A stretch of 64,000 nt of DNA from NCBI RefSeq assembly GCF_016741875.1, contig NZ_JAERRF010000006.1, forward strand, positions 372,001-436,000, given 5' to 3'. A model generated the notes under the pieces. It had not been told where the DNA came from and ran no database searches. It worked only from the letters and a program-made list of their open reading frames with translations. Below, one piece after another: positions 34,284-42,481 of the stretch (within the stretch, counting starts at the first letter, position 1; the number at the start of each line of letters is the position of its first letter). Source of the DNA: Streptomyces coffeae (GTDB taxonomy: Bacteria; Actinomycetota; Actinomycetes; Streptomycetales; Streptomycetaceae). The translations under genes and the position numbers were made by a program.

Positions 34284-35519
34284 TCACCACGCGACAGGCA
34301 GTTCATGGACCCCGTAGACGATGGAGTCGTGCTTGTAGGGGAGTTCGGCCGGATCGCCGGCCAGGCGCAGCGTGGGGACGCGCCGGTAGAGCGTGCCGTA
34401 GACGACCTGGAGCTCCACCCGGGCCAGCTGCTGGCCCAGACACTGGTGGACGCCGTAGCCGAAGGCCACGTGGTGGCGGGCGTCGCGGCCGAGGTCCAGA
34501 CGGTCGGGCTCGGAGAACACCGCCGCGTCGTGGTTGGCCGCGTCGATGGCCAGGATGACCGCCTCGCCCGCGCGGATCATCTGGTCGCCGATCTCGATGT
34601 CCTCCAGCGCCACCCGGCGCAGCCCGGTCTGGACAACGGTGAGTTGGCGCAGCAGTTCCTCGACCGCCGCGGCGATACGCGCCGGGTCGTCCGTGGCCCG
34701 CAGGGCGTCGAGCTGGTCGGGGTGGCGGAGCAGGGCCAGGGTGCCCAGCGCGATCATGTTGGCGGTGGTCTCGTGCCCCGCGACCAGGAGCAGGATGGCG
34801 ATGGCCGTCAGATCGCGCCGCTCGAGCAGACCGGTCGCGACCTGCTCGGTGGCCAGGGCGGAGAGCAGATCGTCGGCGGGGCGGGCCAGCTTCTCACCGA
34901 TCAGCCCGTCCAGATAGTCCGTCAGGATGCGCTGAGCCTCGGTGGCCCGGTCCGCGGAGTTCCGGTTGAGCAGGGCCGCGCTGTTGCGCTGGAAGAACGC
35001 GTGGTCGGCGTAGGGGACGCCGAGCAGGTGGCAGATGACCAGGGACGGCAGCGGCAGCGCGAACTCCCGCACCAGATCGGCGGGGGAGGGCCCGGCCAGC
35101 ATGGTGTCGATCAGCTCGTCCACCAGCCGCTGGATCTCCGGACGCATCGCCTGGATCCGCTTGACCGCGAACGGCCCGGTGACCATTCGGCGCAGCCGGG
35201 CGTGGGCGGGGTCGTCCATCACGAGGAAGGACGTCTGGCGGCGGGCGCGCTCCAGACTGCCGAGGCTTACCTGCGGAAAGCCGGGGCGCAGGATGTCACT
35301 GCTGATCCGGGGGTCTCCGGCGAGGGCGCGCAGTTCCTCGTACCGGGTGACCAGCCAGGCAGCGCTGCCGTTCCACAGCCGGACCTTCCGCAGCGGCGCC
35401 GTGGCCTGTAACTCCCGCAGCCCGGCGGGCGGGGAGAACGGGCAGCGCGGGCTTCTGTCGATCGGGTAACCCGGTTCCGGGCCGGTATCGCTCGCCGTGT
35501 CCGTGAGGGTGTCGGTCAT
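34284..35519 (-). CDS. Cytochrome P450 (CYP105-like)
   Basis: 411 residues. I-helix LVAGHETTANM, ExxR in VEELLRQ, heme loop VAFGYGVHQCLGQQLARVEL. YPIDRSPRCPFSPPAGLREL is typical of CYP105/107 N-termini. GGAGGAG lies immediately upstream of ATG 35519. With ferredoxin and reductase downstream it forms a complete oxidation operon; CYP105 members are often broad xenobiotic or secondary-metabolite hydroxylases. No biosynthetic cluster is adjacent, so the substrate is open. Confidence 0.9.
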   Translation of the reverse strand: MTDTLTDTASDTGPEPGYPIDRSPRCPFSPPAGLRELQATAPLRKVRLWNGSAAWLVTRYEELRALAGDPRISSDILRPGFPQVSLGSLERARRQTSFLVMDDPAHARLRRMVTGPFAVKRIQAMRPEIQRLVDELIDTMLAGPSPADLVREFALPLPSLVICHLLGVPYADHAFFQRNSAALLNRNSADRATEAQRILTDYLDGLIGEKLARPADDLLSALATEQVATGLLERRDLTAIAILLLVAGHETTANMIALGTLALLRHPDQLDALRATDDPARIAAAVEELLRQLTVVQTGLRRVALEDIEIGDQMIRAGEAVILAIDAANHDAAVFSEPDRLDLGRDARHHVAFGYGVHQCLGQQLARVELQVVYGTLYRRVPTLRLAGDPAELPYKHDSIVYGVHELPVAW

Positions 35520-36051
35520 CTCTCCTCCGTTGCCGGTATCTGGCCTGGAGCAGTGGGTCGACGCGTATACCGAAAGGTGCTGAACGCGAGTACTAAATGT
35601 GTGTTCGGTAACGCGGCGGCTACGGAGGCTAGTTGGCTCCGGGCGCGGAACACAACACGCTCCGTCTAAAGATGGCCACGCTTCGGACACATATGAGCCT
35701 GGCATGTGCGCTTTGAAACGCTGCATGATCGGGTTCTGCCATCACCTCGATCGCGCCGATCGCGCGCCGCTCATCCCGCAGCTGACCGGCCGCCCCGCGT
35801 GCCTCCCCGCTCCGGCGCACAACCACCGTCGGACGCCCCCGGATCACCCACATCTCACATGGCGGAAATGCGCAGGTTAAGGAAGTTCCGCATGACTACC
35901 TTACGGTCGAGGAGACCTGGCCTGATTCCACCCGAACGAGATTCCGACATACCGCCCGCACCGCCACCGCGCCGCCATGCCCGCAGCACCGGCAGCGACG
36001 CGGTACCCGCACCGACGCGGTACCCGCACCGCACAGCACCACGGAGGATCC
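35520..36051. other. Long intergenic region between divergent P450 operon and FUSC gene
   Basis: About 530 bp, clearly less GC-rich than the flanks near 35560-35720, where the P450 promoter must lie. An open frame at 35599-35880 has no SD or recognisable domain. The GC-rich right part holds a 17-bp tandem duplication. I found no RNA gene. Confidence 0.5.
35998..36031. repeat. 17-bp tandem duplication in the FUSC leader
   Basis: ACGCGGTACCCGCACCG occurs twice in perfect tandem, ending 20 nt before the TTG start. It looks like a recent duplication; each unit contains GGTACC. Functional meaning is unknown. Confidence 0.7.
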
Positions 36052-37989
36052 TTGCGCGTCCGCCCCACCCTGCCCGACTGGCTGATCCATCCCCTGCGCG
36101 GGGTGTGGGGCACCGGCGGCCCCGTGCCCTGGGGCGCCGTCGTCCGCGGGGCGCTCGGGGTCGGCCCCGTGGTGGCCGCCGGAGTCGCCTCGGGACACAC
36201 CTCCGCGGGGGTCACCGCCGGGCTCGGCGCGATGTTCGCCCATATCAACGACCGCCCCGCGACGCGCACCACGCGGGTCGTCCGCATCGGACTGCCCGCC
36301 CTCGCCGGAGCCGTCGGCATGCTCATCGGGGTCTGGCTGGGCACCCTCGGCCTCGGCGCGGGGATCGCGGGCGCGCTCGCCGCCGTGGGACTGGTCTCGG
36401 GCGCGCTCAGCGCCATCGGGCCCGTGTGCTCGGCGGCCGGGGTGCAGCTGATGGTGCTGGGTGTCGTCGGCGCCGGAATGCCACTGCCGGAAGCCCCGGC
36501 CGGACGCGCCGGGCTGATCCTCGCCGGTGCCGCCTGGGTGATCGCCATGGCGGCGCTGCTGCCGCGGTTGCCCCGGCCGACCCGCCGTCGCCCGGCCGCC
36601 CGCGCCGACGCGGGTGAGGTCGTGGCCGCCGTCTACGACGCCCTCTCGGAGCTGATGACCGCGGTCGGCACCGAAGCCGGCCGCCCCGCCCGGCGCAGGC
36701 TGACCACCGCGTACGACACCGCCTACGAAGCGCTCTACGCCCACCGGCTGCCGCGGTACCGGCCCGACGCCCGCGAACAGGGGCTGCGCGACCGCCTCGC
36801 GGTGGCCGGAGCGCTCAGCGAGGCCGCCCTCACCCTGCTGTGGGAGGGTGTGCCCCTGCCGGACGAGCTGGCACGCACCCCCGCCCGGCTGGCCCGCTCG
36901 GTACGGACCGGACAGCTCCCCGGCCCGCTGCCCGCGCCTGTCCCGGACACCGCGGGCAAGGTCGCCGTGCACCGCGCGGTGCTGCTCGCCGCCCGTGTCT
37001 TCGACGGCGAACCGGCGCCCGCCGTCGGCCCGGTGGGACCCGGCCTCCGGCAGCGGCTGCGCCGCGCGTTCGGCGCGGCCGGGCGCGAGTACGCGGCCCG
37101 GGTGGCGCTGTGCGTCGGGGTGAGCACCGCAATCGGCCGCGAACTCCCCGGCGACTACTGGTACTGGCTCCCCGTCACGGCCGCGTTCCTCGTCAAACCG
37201 GACATGGGCCCGCTGTTCTCCCGCGCCGTCTCACGAGCCCTGGGCACCGCGGTGGGGGTGGCCGTCTTCGGCGCGCTCGCCGCCCTCCTCGGCCCGGTCG
37301 CCGGGGTGCCGGGCGTCTGGCCGGTGGCCGTGGCCGCGCTCTGCTCGGCGCTGATCCCCGTCTCCGTACGCCACTTCGCGCTCCAGACCGCCGTCCTCAC
37401 CCCGCTGCTGCTGTCCCTGGTCTACCTCGGCGGGGACACGGACGCCGAGTACACCCGGCTGATGGCCACCCTGCTGGCCTGTGTGGTGGTGCTGGCCGCC
37501 GGAGCGCTGCCCGGACTCGGTGGTCCACGGGCCCAGGTGTCCGTCCGGCTCTCGCTCGCCGTCCGCGCCACCCGCGACCACCTCGACCGGGTGCTGACCA
37601 CCGATGCCCCCTACGAGGTACGGCTCCGGCTGCGCCGCGAGGCGTACCGGTCCCTGGCCGACGCCCGCCGCGCGGTGGCGGTGGCCAGCGCCGAACACCC
37701 GCCCTTCGGACGGGACCTGGCGGTGTGGGCTCCGGTGGTCTCCGCGCTGGAGGAGATCGTGGACACCGCGACAGCCTGCGGTGTCCGGCTCGACCAGGGT
37801 GCCGCGGCCCCCGACCCGGAACTGGCCGAGCGGCTGCGTACCGCGCTGTCGGACCTCGCCGACGCCGTCGCCACCCGCCGCCCTCCCACGGACCTGGCGC
37901 TGCCCGCCGGCGGTGCGGTGGAGGACTGCGCCACGCTCGCCGATGTCACGGCGGGGCTGCGCCGGGCGCGTGAACTGGCCGCTTCCTAG
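36052..37989 (+). CDS. FUSC-family (aromatic acid exporter-like) membrane protein
   Basis: 645 residues in the YccS/FusC layout. An N-terminal membrane bundle (VVAAGVASGHTSAGVTAGLG onward), a soluble helical middle, a second membrane bundle (ARVALCVGVSTAIGRELPGD, YWYWLPVTAAFLVKPDMGPL, LQTAVLTPLLLSLVYLGG) and a helical C-terminus. DYWYWLPVTAAFLVKPD is the signature FUSC loop. The TTG start at 36052 follows ACGGAGG by 4-5 nt. It is probably an efflux protein for organic acids; no adjacent regulator. Confidence 0.82.
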   Translation: MRVRPTLPDWLIHPLRGVWGTGGPVPWGAVVRGALGVGPVVAAGVASGHTSAGVTAGLGAMFAHINDRPATRTTRVVRIGLPALAGAVGMLIGVWLGTLGLGAGIAGALAAVGLVSGALSAIGPVCSAAGVQLMVLGVVGAGMPLPEAPAGRAGLILAGAAWVIAMAALLPRLPRPTRRRPAARADAGEVVAAVYDALSELMTAVGTEAGRPARRRLTTAYDTAYEALYAHRLPRYRPDAREQGLRDRLAVAGALSEAALTLLWEGVPLPDELARTPARLARSVRTGQLPGPLPAPVPDTAGKVAVHRAVLLAARVFDGEPAPAVGPVGPGLRQRLRRAFGAAGREYAARVALCVGVSTAIGRELPGDYWYWLPVTAAFLVKPDMGPLFSRAVSRALGTAVGVAVFGALAALLGPVAGVPGVWPVAVAALCSALIPVSVRHFALQTAVLTPLLLSLVYLGGDTDAEYTRLMATLLACVVVLAAGALPGLGGPRAQVSVRLSLAVRATRDHLDRVLTTDAPYEVRLRLRREAYRSLADARRAVAVASAEHPPFGRDLAVWAPVVSALEEIVDTATACGVRLDQGAAAPDPELAERLRTALSDLADAVATRRPPTDLALPAGGAVEDCATLADVTAGLRRARELAAS

Positions 37990-38033
37990 GCCCCGCCGGT
38001 CCCCCGCCGGGACACCGCGGATGGGTTCCTCGG

Positions 38034-38075
38034 CCCGGCTCCGTCAGCCCGGCTCCCTCAGCCCGGCTCCGTCAG
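38034..38075. repeat. Three tandem 14-bp units spanning the alkB stop
   Basis: CCCGGCTCCGTCAG, CCCGGCTCCCTCAG, CCCGGCTCCGTCAG in tandem. The alkB stop codon and its last residues (LTEPG) lie inside the array, so unit number can alter the C-terminus. Confidence 0.75.
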
Positions 38076-38723
38076 CCCCGTGACGCGCATGGTGATGTTC
38101 AGCCGCCCCGCGGTCAGCCCGGTGGCCGGATCGCCGGTGCCGGGCAGGATCCTGGGCACCCCGTGATACGCGTAGCGCGAGGGGCCGCCGAAGACGAACA
38201 GATCGCCGGAGGCGAGTTCGAGATCGGTGTAGGGCTTGGTGCGGGTCTCGGTGTTGCCGAAGCGGAACACACAGGTGTCACCGACGGTGAGGGACACCAC
38301 CGGTGCGCTGGAGCGCTCGTCCTTGTCCTGGTGCATGCCGAGCTTCGCCTGCGCGTCATAGAAGTTGATGAGCGCGGTGTCGGGGGTGTAGCCGTCACCG
38401 GCCCGCTCGTCCTCGTACGCCGCGGCCAGCGCACGGCGGCCCAGCTCCACCATCCAGTCCGGGAACGCGGCCACCCGCGCGCCGTTCACATCGTCCGCGG
38501 TCCGGGTGTAGGCGTACGGCTTCCAGTGCCAGCCCACGCACACCGTGCGTACGGACATCACCCCGCCGTTCGGCAGCCGGGTGCGGCGGATCGGCACCGG
38601 GCCGGTGGCCCAGGCGCGGCAGGCCGCGACCAGGCGGCGCTGTTCGTCGAGGCCGAGCCAGCCGGGCACATGGACGGCGCCGGGGGCCACACACAGCCGC
38701 GGCCGGGGGATCAGCGCGTCCAC
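38058..38723 (-). CDS. alkB: AlkB-type 2-oxoglutarate/Fe(II) DNA dealkylase
   Basis: 221 residues. ALINFYDAQAKLGMHQDKDE carries the His-x-Asp iron ligands, and the distal ligands are in YAYHGVPRILP and RLNITMRVTG (2OG-binding Arg). The length is close to E. coli AlkB, and FGGPSRYAYHGV is family-typical. It demethylates 1-methyladenine and 3-methylcytosine in DNA. GTG 38723 follows GGGAGGG by about 12 nt; the gene overlaps the unknown gene upstream by 13 bp. Last gene of the alkylation-damage operon. Confidence 0.9.
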   Translation of the reverse strand: MDALIPRPRLCVAPGAVHVPGWLGLDEQRRLVAACRAWATGPVPIRRTRLPNGGVMSVRTVCVGWHWKPYAYTRTADDVNGARVAAFPDWMVELGRRALAAAYEDERAGDGYTPDTALINFYDAQAKLGMHQDKDERSSAPVVSLTVGDTCVFRFGNTETRTKPYTDLELASGDLFVFGGPSRYAYHGVPRILPGTGDPATGLTAGRLNITMRVTGLTEPG

Positions 38724-39292
38724 GGTGTGCCACCGCCCTCCCGCGCCGGGTGGGAGGTGATCCAGCGGTGGCGGATGTCCCAGGTTCCCCCGTCGGCGGT
38801 GGCCCCGCGCAGCCCGTGCAGCGTCTCCGGACCGGCCGGCGCCGGGACGCGGGGGTCCCGCAGCGAGGCGAACGCGACGGTGCGCGACGGATCCCATGCG
38901 GTGCTGTGCCGCAGCCGGCGGCCCATCCGGACCCAGCCCAGCGGCGCTGCGGCCACCACCCAGGCGTCCGGCCCCGGTGCGGTCAGCCGACGGGCCGGGC
39001 GCAGCCATGACGCGGCGGTCTCGGGCCAGTCCACCACCGCGACGATCTGCCCGTCCCGCTCCTGCCAGGCGGTGCCGAACGCCGTGGCGGCGGCGCGCGA
39101 GGCGGTGTCCCGGCTGTGGCCGACGGCCACCGTCCCGGCACGGGGCGTCAGACGGGCCACCAGACCGATGACGGCGGCGAGTTCGGCCGCGGTGTGCGGG
39201 GCGGGGCACGGCAGCGGGCCGTATGCCGTCTCCTCGTCCGCGCCGAGCAGTGGCGAGACGGGCCGTTCGTCGATGTGTCGCGGGGTGTTCAT
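38711..39292 (-). CDS. Protein of unknown function within the alkylation-repair operon
   Basis: 193 residues starting MNTPRHIDERPVSPLLGAD. It contains alternating strand-helix stretches (GTVAVGHSRDTASRAAATAF, GQIVAVVDWPETAASWLRP, DAWVVAAAPLGWVRMGRRL) suggesting an alpha/beta fold. I do not recognise the family. It overlaps alkB downstream by 13 bp and the Ada-domain gene upstream by 4 bp, so it is tightly co-translated with repair genes. Confidence 0.6.
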   Translation of the reverse strand: MNTPRHIDERPVSPLLGADEETAYGPLPCPAPHTAAELAAVIGLVARLTPRAGTVAVGHSRDTASRAAATAFGTAWQERDGQIVAVVDWPETAASWLRPARRLTAPGPDAWVVAAAPLGWVRMGRRLRHSTAWDPSRTVAFASLRDPRVPAPAGPETLHGLRGATADGGTWDIRHRWITSHPAREGGGTPWTR

Positions 39293-39582
39293 GACGGTTC
39301 CATGGTCTCCCGGTTCGCTTTCCAGCGGGCGTACCGCGCGGGGAGGCACACCGCGCACGGCCGGTACCCGGCCGCGAGAGCGGTGGCCTCGTCCGCGAAG
39401 AACACCCGGTGCCGCCGATAGCCGCCGCGGGCGAGGGCCCGCAGCGCCGAGGGGCAGTCCAGCCGCCCGTACAGCCTGCCCCGCCGATGCCCGCCGAGCG
39501 TGCCCGGTTCCGTGGCGCGGTACGAACGCCTGTCGGCGCCCAGCAGTGTGTACGTACGCAGGGGGCCCGGGGCGCCGGCCAT
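39289..39582 (-). CDS. Stand-alone Ada zinc-domain-like mini-protein
   Basis: 97 residues. YGRLDCPSALRALARGGYRRHRVFFADEATALAAGYRPCAVCLP matches the N-terminal zinc domain of Ada: first Cys (the methylphosphotriester acceptor) in LDCPSA and the distal pair in CAVC. The second Ada cysteine, expected four residues after the first, is Ala here, so only three of four ligands remain. It could be a nonfunctional acceptor or bind metal differently. It overlaps the downstream gene by 4 bp. Confidence 0.7.
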   Translation of the reverse strand: MAGAPGPLRTYTLLGADRRSYRATEPGTLGGHRRGRLYGRLDCPSALRALARGGYRRHRVFFADEATALAAGYRPCAVCLPARYARWKANRETMEPS

Positions 39583-39596
39583 CGTCGCGGGCGCGC

Positions 39597-40325
39597 TCAG
39601 GAGGCGTCATGGAACACCAGGCCCAGGGCGTGGCGGCGGCCGGAGCGCACGGTGCTCACTCCATGCCGCATCGCCCCGGCGGACCAGCCGCGGGCTGAGC
39701 GCACCGGCCGGTCGCGGGTGGTGAAGATCAGGCCATGGCCCTGCTTCAGCACGTTGACCGTGCCGCGCGACTGGGCCCGGGGCCGCTGCTCCACCAGCAG
39801 GAACTCCCCACCGGTGTAGTCGGTGCCGTGCTCGTCGAGCCCGATGACCACCTGCAACGGGAAGACCATGTCACCGAACACGTCACGGTGCAGGGCGTTC
39901 CAGTCGCCCGCCCCGTAACGCAGCAGGATCTGGGCCGACCGGCTCTGCCCCGCCGCCTGGCACATCGTGAGCCACGCGTCCAGGGTGTCCGGCCAGGGCG
40001 CGGGGCGCCCCAGCCGGGCCGCCCAGTCGCGCGCCACGGCCAGCAGATGCGGATAGAAGGCGGCGCGCAACTCCGCTACCGGTGTGGGCAGTTCATGGCT
40101 GAAGTACCGGTACTGACCGGAGCCGAAGCGGTGCCGTGCCATGTCGACCGTGGAACGGAAGCGTGCCTCCTGGTCGTACAGCCCCGCCAGGGAGCGGCAC
40201 TCCGAGGCGTTGAGCAGCCGTGGGGTGAGCGCACAGCCATAGGTGTCCAGTTCCCCGGCCAGGGCTCGCCAGTCGGCCGAGTCCAGGGCGCGGCGGGCCC
40301 GGGTGGCCGTGTTCTTGGTGATCAT
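39597..40325 (-). CDS. 2OG-Fe(II) oxygenase of the alkylation-repair operon
   Basis: 242 residues. WNALHRDVFGDMVFPLQVVI contains the H-x-D iron motif; GGEFLLVEQRPRAQSRG and MRHGVSTVRSGRRHALGL provide the jelly-roll strand, distal His and 2OG-binding Arg. It is not AlkB itself but is the second oxygenase in the operon. ATG 40325 overlaps the ogt stop by 4 bp. A repair or tRNA/protein oxidative role is possible; the substrate is unknown. Confidence 0.8.
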   Translation of the reverse strand: MITKNTATRARRALDSADWRALAGELDTYGCALTPRLLNASECRSLAGLYDQEARFRSTVDMARHRFGSGQYRYFSHELPTPVAELRAAFYPHLLAVARDWAARLGRPAPWPDTLDAWLTMCQAAGQSRSAQILLRYGAGDWNALHRDVFGDMVFPLQVVIGLDEHGTDYTGGEFLLVEQRPRAQSRGTVNVLKQGHGLIFTTRDRPVRSARGWSAGAMRHGVSTVRSGRRHALGLVFHDAS

Positions 40326-40828
40326 GCGTGGTCCCTGATGCCCTCGAGCCGCAGCAGACTGCGCTTGCGTTCCAGCCCGCCCGCGTAGCCGCTCAGCGAA
40401 CCGTCGGCCCCGATGACCCGGTGGCACGGGCGCACGACCAGCAGTGGATTGCGGCCGATGGCCGTGCCGACCGCGCGTACGGCGGTGCGTGACGCCCCGG
40501 CCCGCTCGGCGAGCGCGCCGTAGCTGAGGGTCGTGCCGTACGGGATCTCCTCGAGCGCCTGCCAGACCCGCTGCTGGAACGGGGTGCCGGCGGACGTGAA
40601 CTCGATGTCGAACCGGGTGCGCCGCCCCGAGAAGTACGCCCGCAGCTGCTCCACGATCGTGGTGAACGCCGCGTCGTCGCGCCGCCAGTCGTCGCCGACC
40701 GTCGCCCCGCCCCGCTGCTCGGGCACCGAGAGCGAGGTCAGTGCGACACCGCCCGGGGCGGTCGCGGACTTCTCTCCCGCCAGCAGCAGTTCCCCCAGAG
40801 GGCTGTCAAACAAGGTGTAGATGGTCAT
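40322..40828 (-). CDS. ogt: Methylated-DNA-protein cysteine methyltransferase
   Basis: 168 residues. The acceptor motif VRPCHRVIGADGSLSGYAGG is intact (Cys in P-C-H-R-V), preceded by FQQRVWQALEEIPYGTTLSY and the DNA-recognition helix RTAVRAVGTAIGRNP. It directly removes O6-methyl from guanine in a suicide reaction. It lies 109 bp after the Ada-AlkA fusion gene, and copies of a repeated motif lie in that gap. Confidence 0.93.
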   Translation of the reverse strand: MTIYTLFDSPLGELLLAGEKSATAPGGVALTSLSVPEQRGGATVGDDWRRDDAAFTTIVEQLRAYFSGRRTRFDIEFTSAGTPFQQRVWQALEEIPYGTTLSYGALAERAGASRTAVRAVGTAIGRNPLLVVRPCHRVIGADGSLSGYAGGLERKRSLLRLEGIRDHA

Positions 40829-40874
40829 GGTTTTGGTCGCTTTCCTGTGAAGTGTCCTGAACGCTGTCCAGTCT

Positions 40875-40920
40875 GCGGAAATCGGACACCGGATGCTGGC
40901 GGGATTCGGACATCGTGTTC
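40875..40920. promoter_or_regulatory. Repeated elements upstream of ogt
   Basis: GCGGAAATCGGACACCG (40875-40891) is an exact copy of a 17-mer upstream of the Ada-AlkA gene, and TCGGACATCGTGTTC (40906-40920) matches 14 of 15 bases at 42455. Two copies 45-80 nt before the ogt start suggest an internal, regulator-responsive promoter. Confidence 0.6.
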
Positions 40921-40937
40921 ATGGTGCCGGGAGGCGG

Positions 40938-42407
40938 TCAGCCGCGGGTGGCCGGGGCGTTCCAGCAGTGGTGCATGGCGTACGAACGCCACGGCCGCCA
41001 GCTCTCCGCGTCCTCCAGACGCACCCCCGCGCGGCGCGCCCCCGCCCGTACCGCGACATCGCCCGCCAGCAGCACATCGGGGTCGCCCAGCGCCCGCATC
41101 CGGAGGTAACCGGCCGTCCACGGGCCGATTCCGCGCAGCGCCAGCACCTCCCGCTCGCTCTGCTCCCGGTCGGCTCCGGCGTCGAGACGTACGGCGCCGT
41201 CGGCGAGCGCGGTGGCGAGGGTGCGCAGGGTTGCGCGTCTGCTCCCGGGCATCCCGAGCTCCGTGAGCGGCGCGTCGGCCAGGTCCTCGGCGCGGGGGAA
41301 GAGATGGGTGAGCGCGCCGTCGGGCTCGGCGAGAGGCGCGCCGTACGCCGCGACCAGCGCATTGCCAAGACCGCGTCCCGCGGTGACCGAGACCTGCTGG
41401 CCCAGGACGGCGCGTACGGCCAGTTCCGCCGGATCGACGGTGCCCGGGGAGCGCAGCCCCGGCCGTGCGGCCACCAGGGTCGCGAGCGCGGGGTCGGCCC
41501 CCAGCCGCTCGGCGACGGCGTACGGATCGGCGTCGAGGTCGAACAGCCGCCGCATCCGCTGGATGGCCGTTGTCAGATCGCGCAGCTCGGTCAGCCGCAG
41601 CCGGCACTCCAGCCAGCCGCCGTCGCCGGACCGTTCGTCGACCTCGGCGATGCCGTGGCCGTGCGACAGCCGCAGGGTGCGCCGGTAGGTACGGGCGCCG
41701 GGGGCGCCGATGACCTCCTCCACCCCGGTGAGGGCGCGCCGGGCCAGATAGTCGAATTCCTCGGTGGCGGCATAGGGCCCGCGATGCGCGAGCCGCAGTG
41801 CCACCCCGGGCCGCGCGCCGTCCTGCCGTGGCGGTCCCGTCCGCCCCGTCCGTGGCCCGGCGGCGCGCAGTTCGCTCGGGGTGGCGGCGTAGATCTCGCG
41901 GAGGGTGTCGTTGAACTGCCGCACGCTGGAGAATCCGGCGGCGAACGCGATCTCCGTGGCCTGGAGACCGGTGGTCTGGAGGAGGATGCGGGCGGTGTGG
42001 GCGCGCTGGGCGCGGGCGAGGGCGATGGGTCCGGCGCCCAGTTCGGCGTTGAGCTGCCGCTGTACCTGACGTGGGCTGTAGCCCAGCCGGTGGGCCAGCC
42101 CCGCCACGCCCTCGCGGTCCACCACCCCGTCGCCGATCATCCGCATCGCGCGCCCGACGACATCGGCGCGGGTGTTCCACGCGGCCGAACCGGGCACGGC
42201 GTCCGGGCGGCAGCGACGGCACGCCCGGAACCCCTCGCCCTGGGCCGCCGCCGCGGTGGGGAAGAACCGCACGTTCTTCCGCCGGGGCGTGGTCGCCGGA
42301 CAGCTTGGACGGCAGTAGATACCGGTCGTGGCCACGGCGAAGAAGAACTCGCCGTCGAACCGTGCGTCCCGACCACACACCGCCTCGTACTTACCGTCCT
42401 CCGTCAT
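40938..42407 (-). CDS. Ada-AraC-AlkA fusion: alkylation-response regulator and 3-methyladenine glycosylase
   Basis: 489 residues. Residues ~10-80 are the Ada zinc/phosphotriester domain with all four Cys (GIYCRPSCPA, FRACRRCRPD). Residues ~90-190 are an AraC HTH (GVAGLAHRLGYSPRQVQRQL, ATEIAFAAGFSSVRQFNDTL). Residues ~200-485 are an AlkA HhH-GPD glycosylase (ALRGIGPWTAGYLRMRAL with GD in LLAGDVAV supplying the catalytic Asp). The O6-methyltransferase domain of E. coli Ada is absent and instead encoded by the adjacent ogt gene. Methyl transfer to the Ada domain should switch it into an activator of this operon. Confidence 0.9.
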   Translation of the reverse strand: MTEDGKYEAVCGRDARFDGEFFFAVATTGIYCRPSCPATTPRRKNVRFFPTAAAAQGEGFRACRRCRPDAVPGSAAWNTRADVVGRAMRMIGDGVVDREGVAGLAHRLGYSPRQVQRQLNAELGAGPIALARAQRAHTARILLQTTGLQATEIAFAAGFSSVRQFNDTLREIYAATPSELRAAGPRTGRTGPPRQDGARPGVALRLAHRGPYAATEEFDYLARRALTGVEEVIGAPGARTYRRTLRLSHGHGIAEVDERSGDGGWLECRLRLTELRDLTTAIQRMRRLFDLDADPYAVAERLGADPALATLVAARPGLRSPGTVDPAELAVRAVLGQQVSVTAGRGLGNALVAAYGAPLAEPDGALTHLFPRAEDLADAPLTELGMPGSRRATLRTLATALADGAVRLDAGADREQSEREVLALRGIGPWTAGYLRMRALGDPDVLLAGDVAVRAGARRAGVRLEDAESWRPWRSYAMHHCWNAPATRG

Positions 42408-42469
42408 CACGGTGTCCACTGTGCGCCATGCCGGGGGAGCGGTGCCGGCGGAAATCGGACACCGTGTTC
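42408..42469. promoter_or_regulatory. Candidate Ada operator region
   Basis: A perfect inverted repeat CACGGTGTCC (42408-42417) / GGACACCGTG (42457-42466) begins at the start codon of the Ada-AlkA gene. The right arm lies in the 17-mer GCGGAAATCGGACACCG (42448-42464), repeated before ogt. Binding by the Ada protein is inferred. Confidence 0.6.
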
Positions 42470-42481
42470 GGGCCGTGGCGC

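Noticed and set aside
34284..35519. P450-ferredoxin-reductase operon as part of a biosynthetic gene cluster
   Set aside because: No core biosynthetic enzyme lies nearby; the mannosyltransferase and FUSC neighbours do not fit a cluster.
35599..35880. 93-residue ORF in the P450-FUSC intergenic region
   Set aside because: No SD, no domain, and skewed composition; it overlaps the likely promoter.
35998..36031. Tandem 17-mer as an operator pair
   Set aside because: No dyad of the usual size beyond GGTACC and no adjacent regulator; recent duplication is the simpler reading.
38034..38075. Possible CRISPR-like array
   Set aside because: Units are 14 bp with no spacers, so this is a simple tandem repeat.
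40938..42407. AlkA fusion as a full E. coli-type Ada
   Set aside because: The PCHRV methyltransferase motif is absent here and present in the neighbouring ogt gene.
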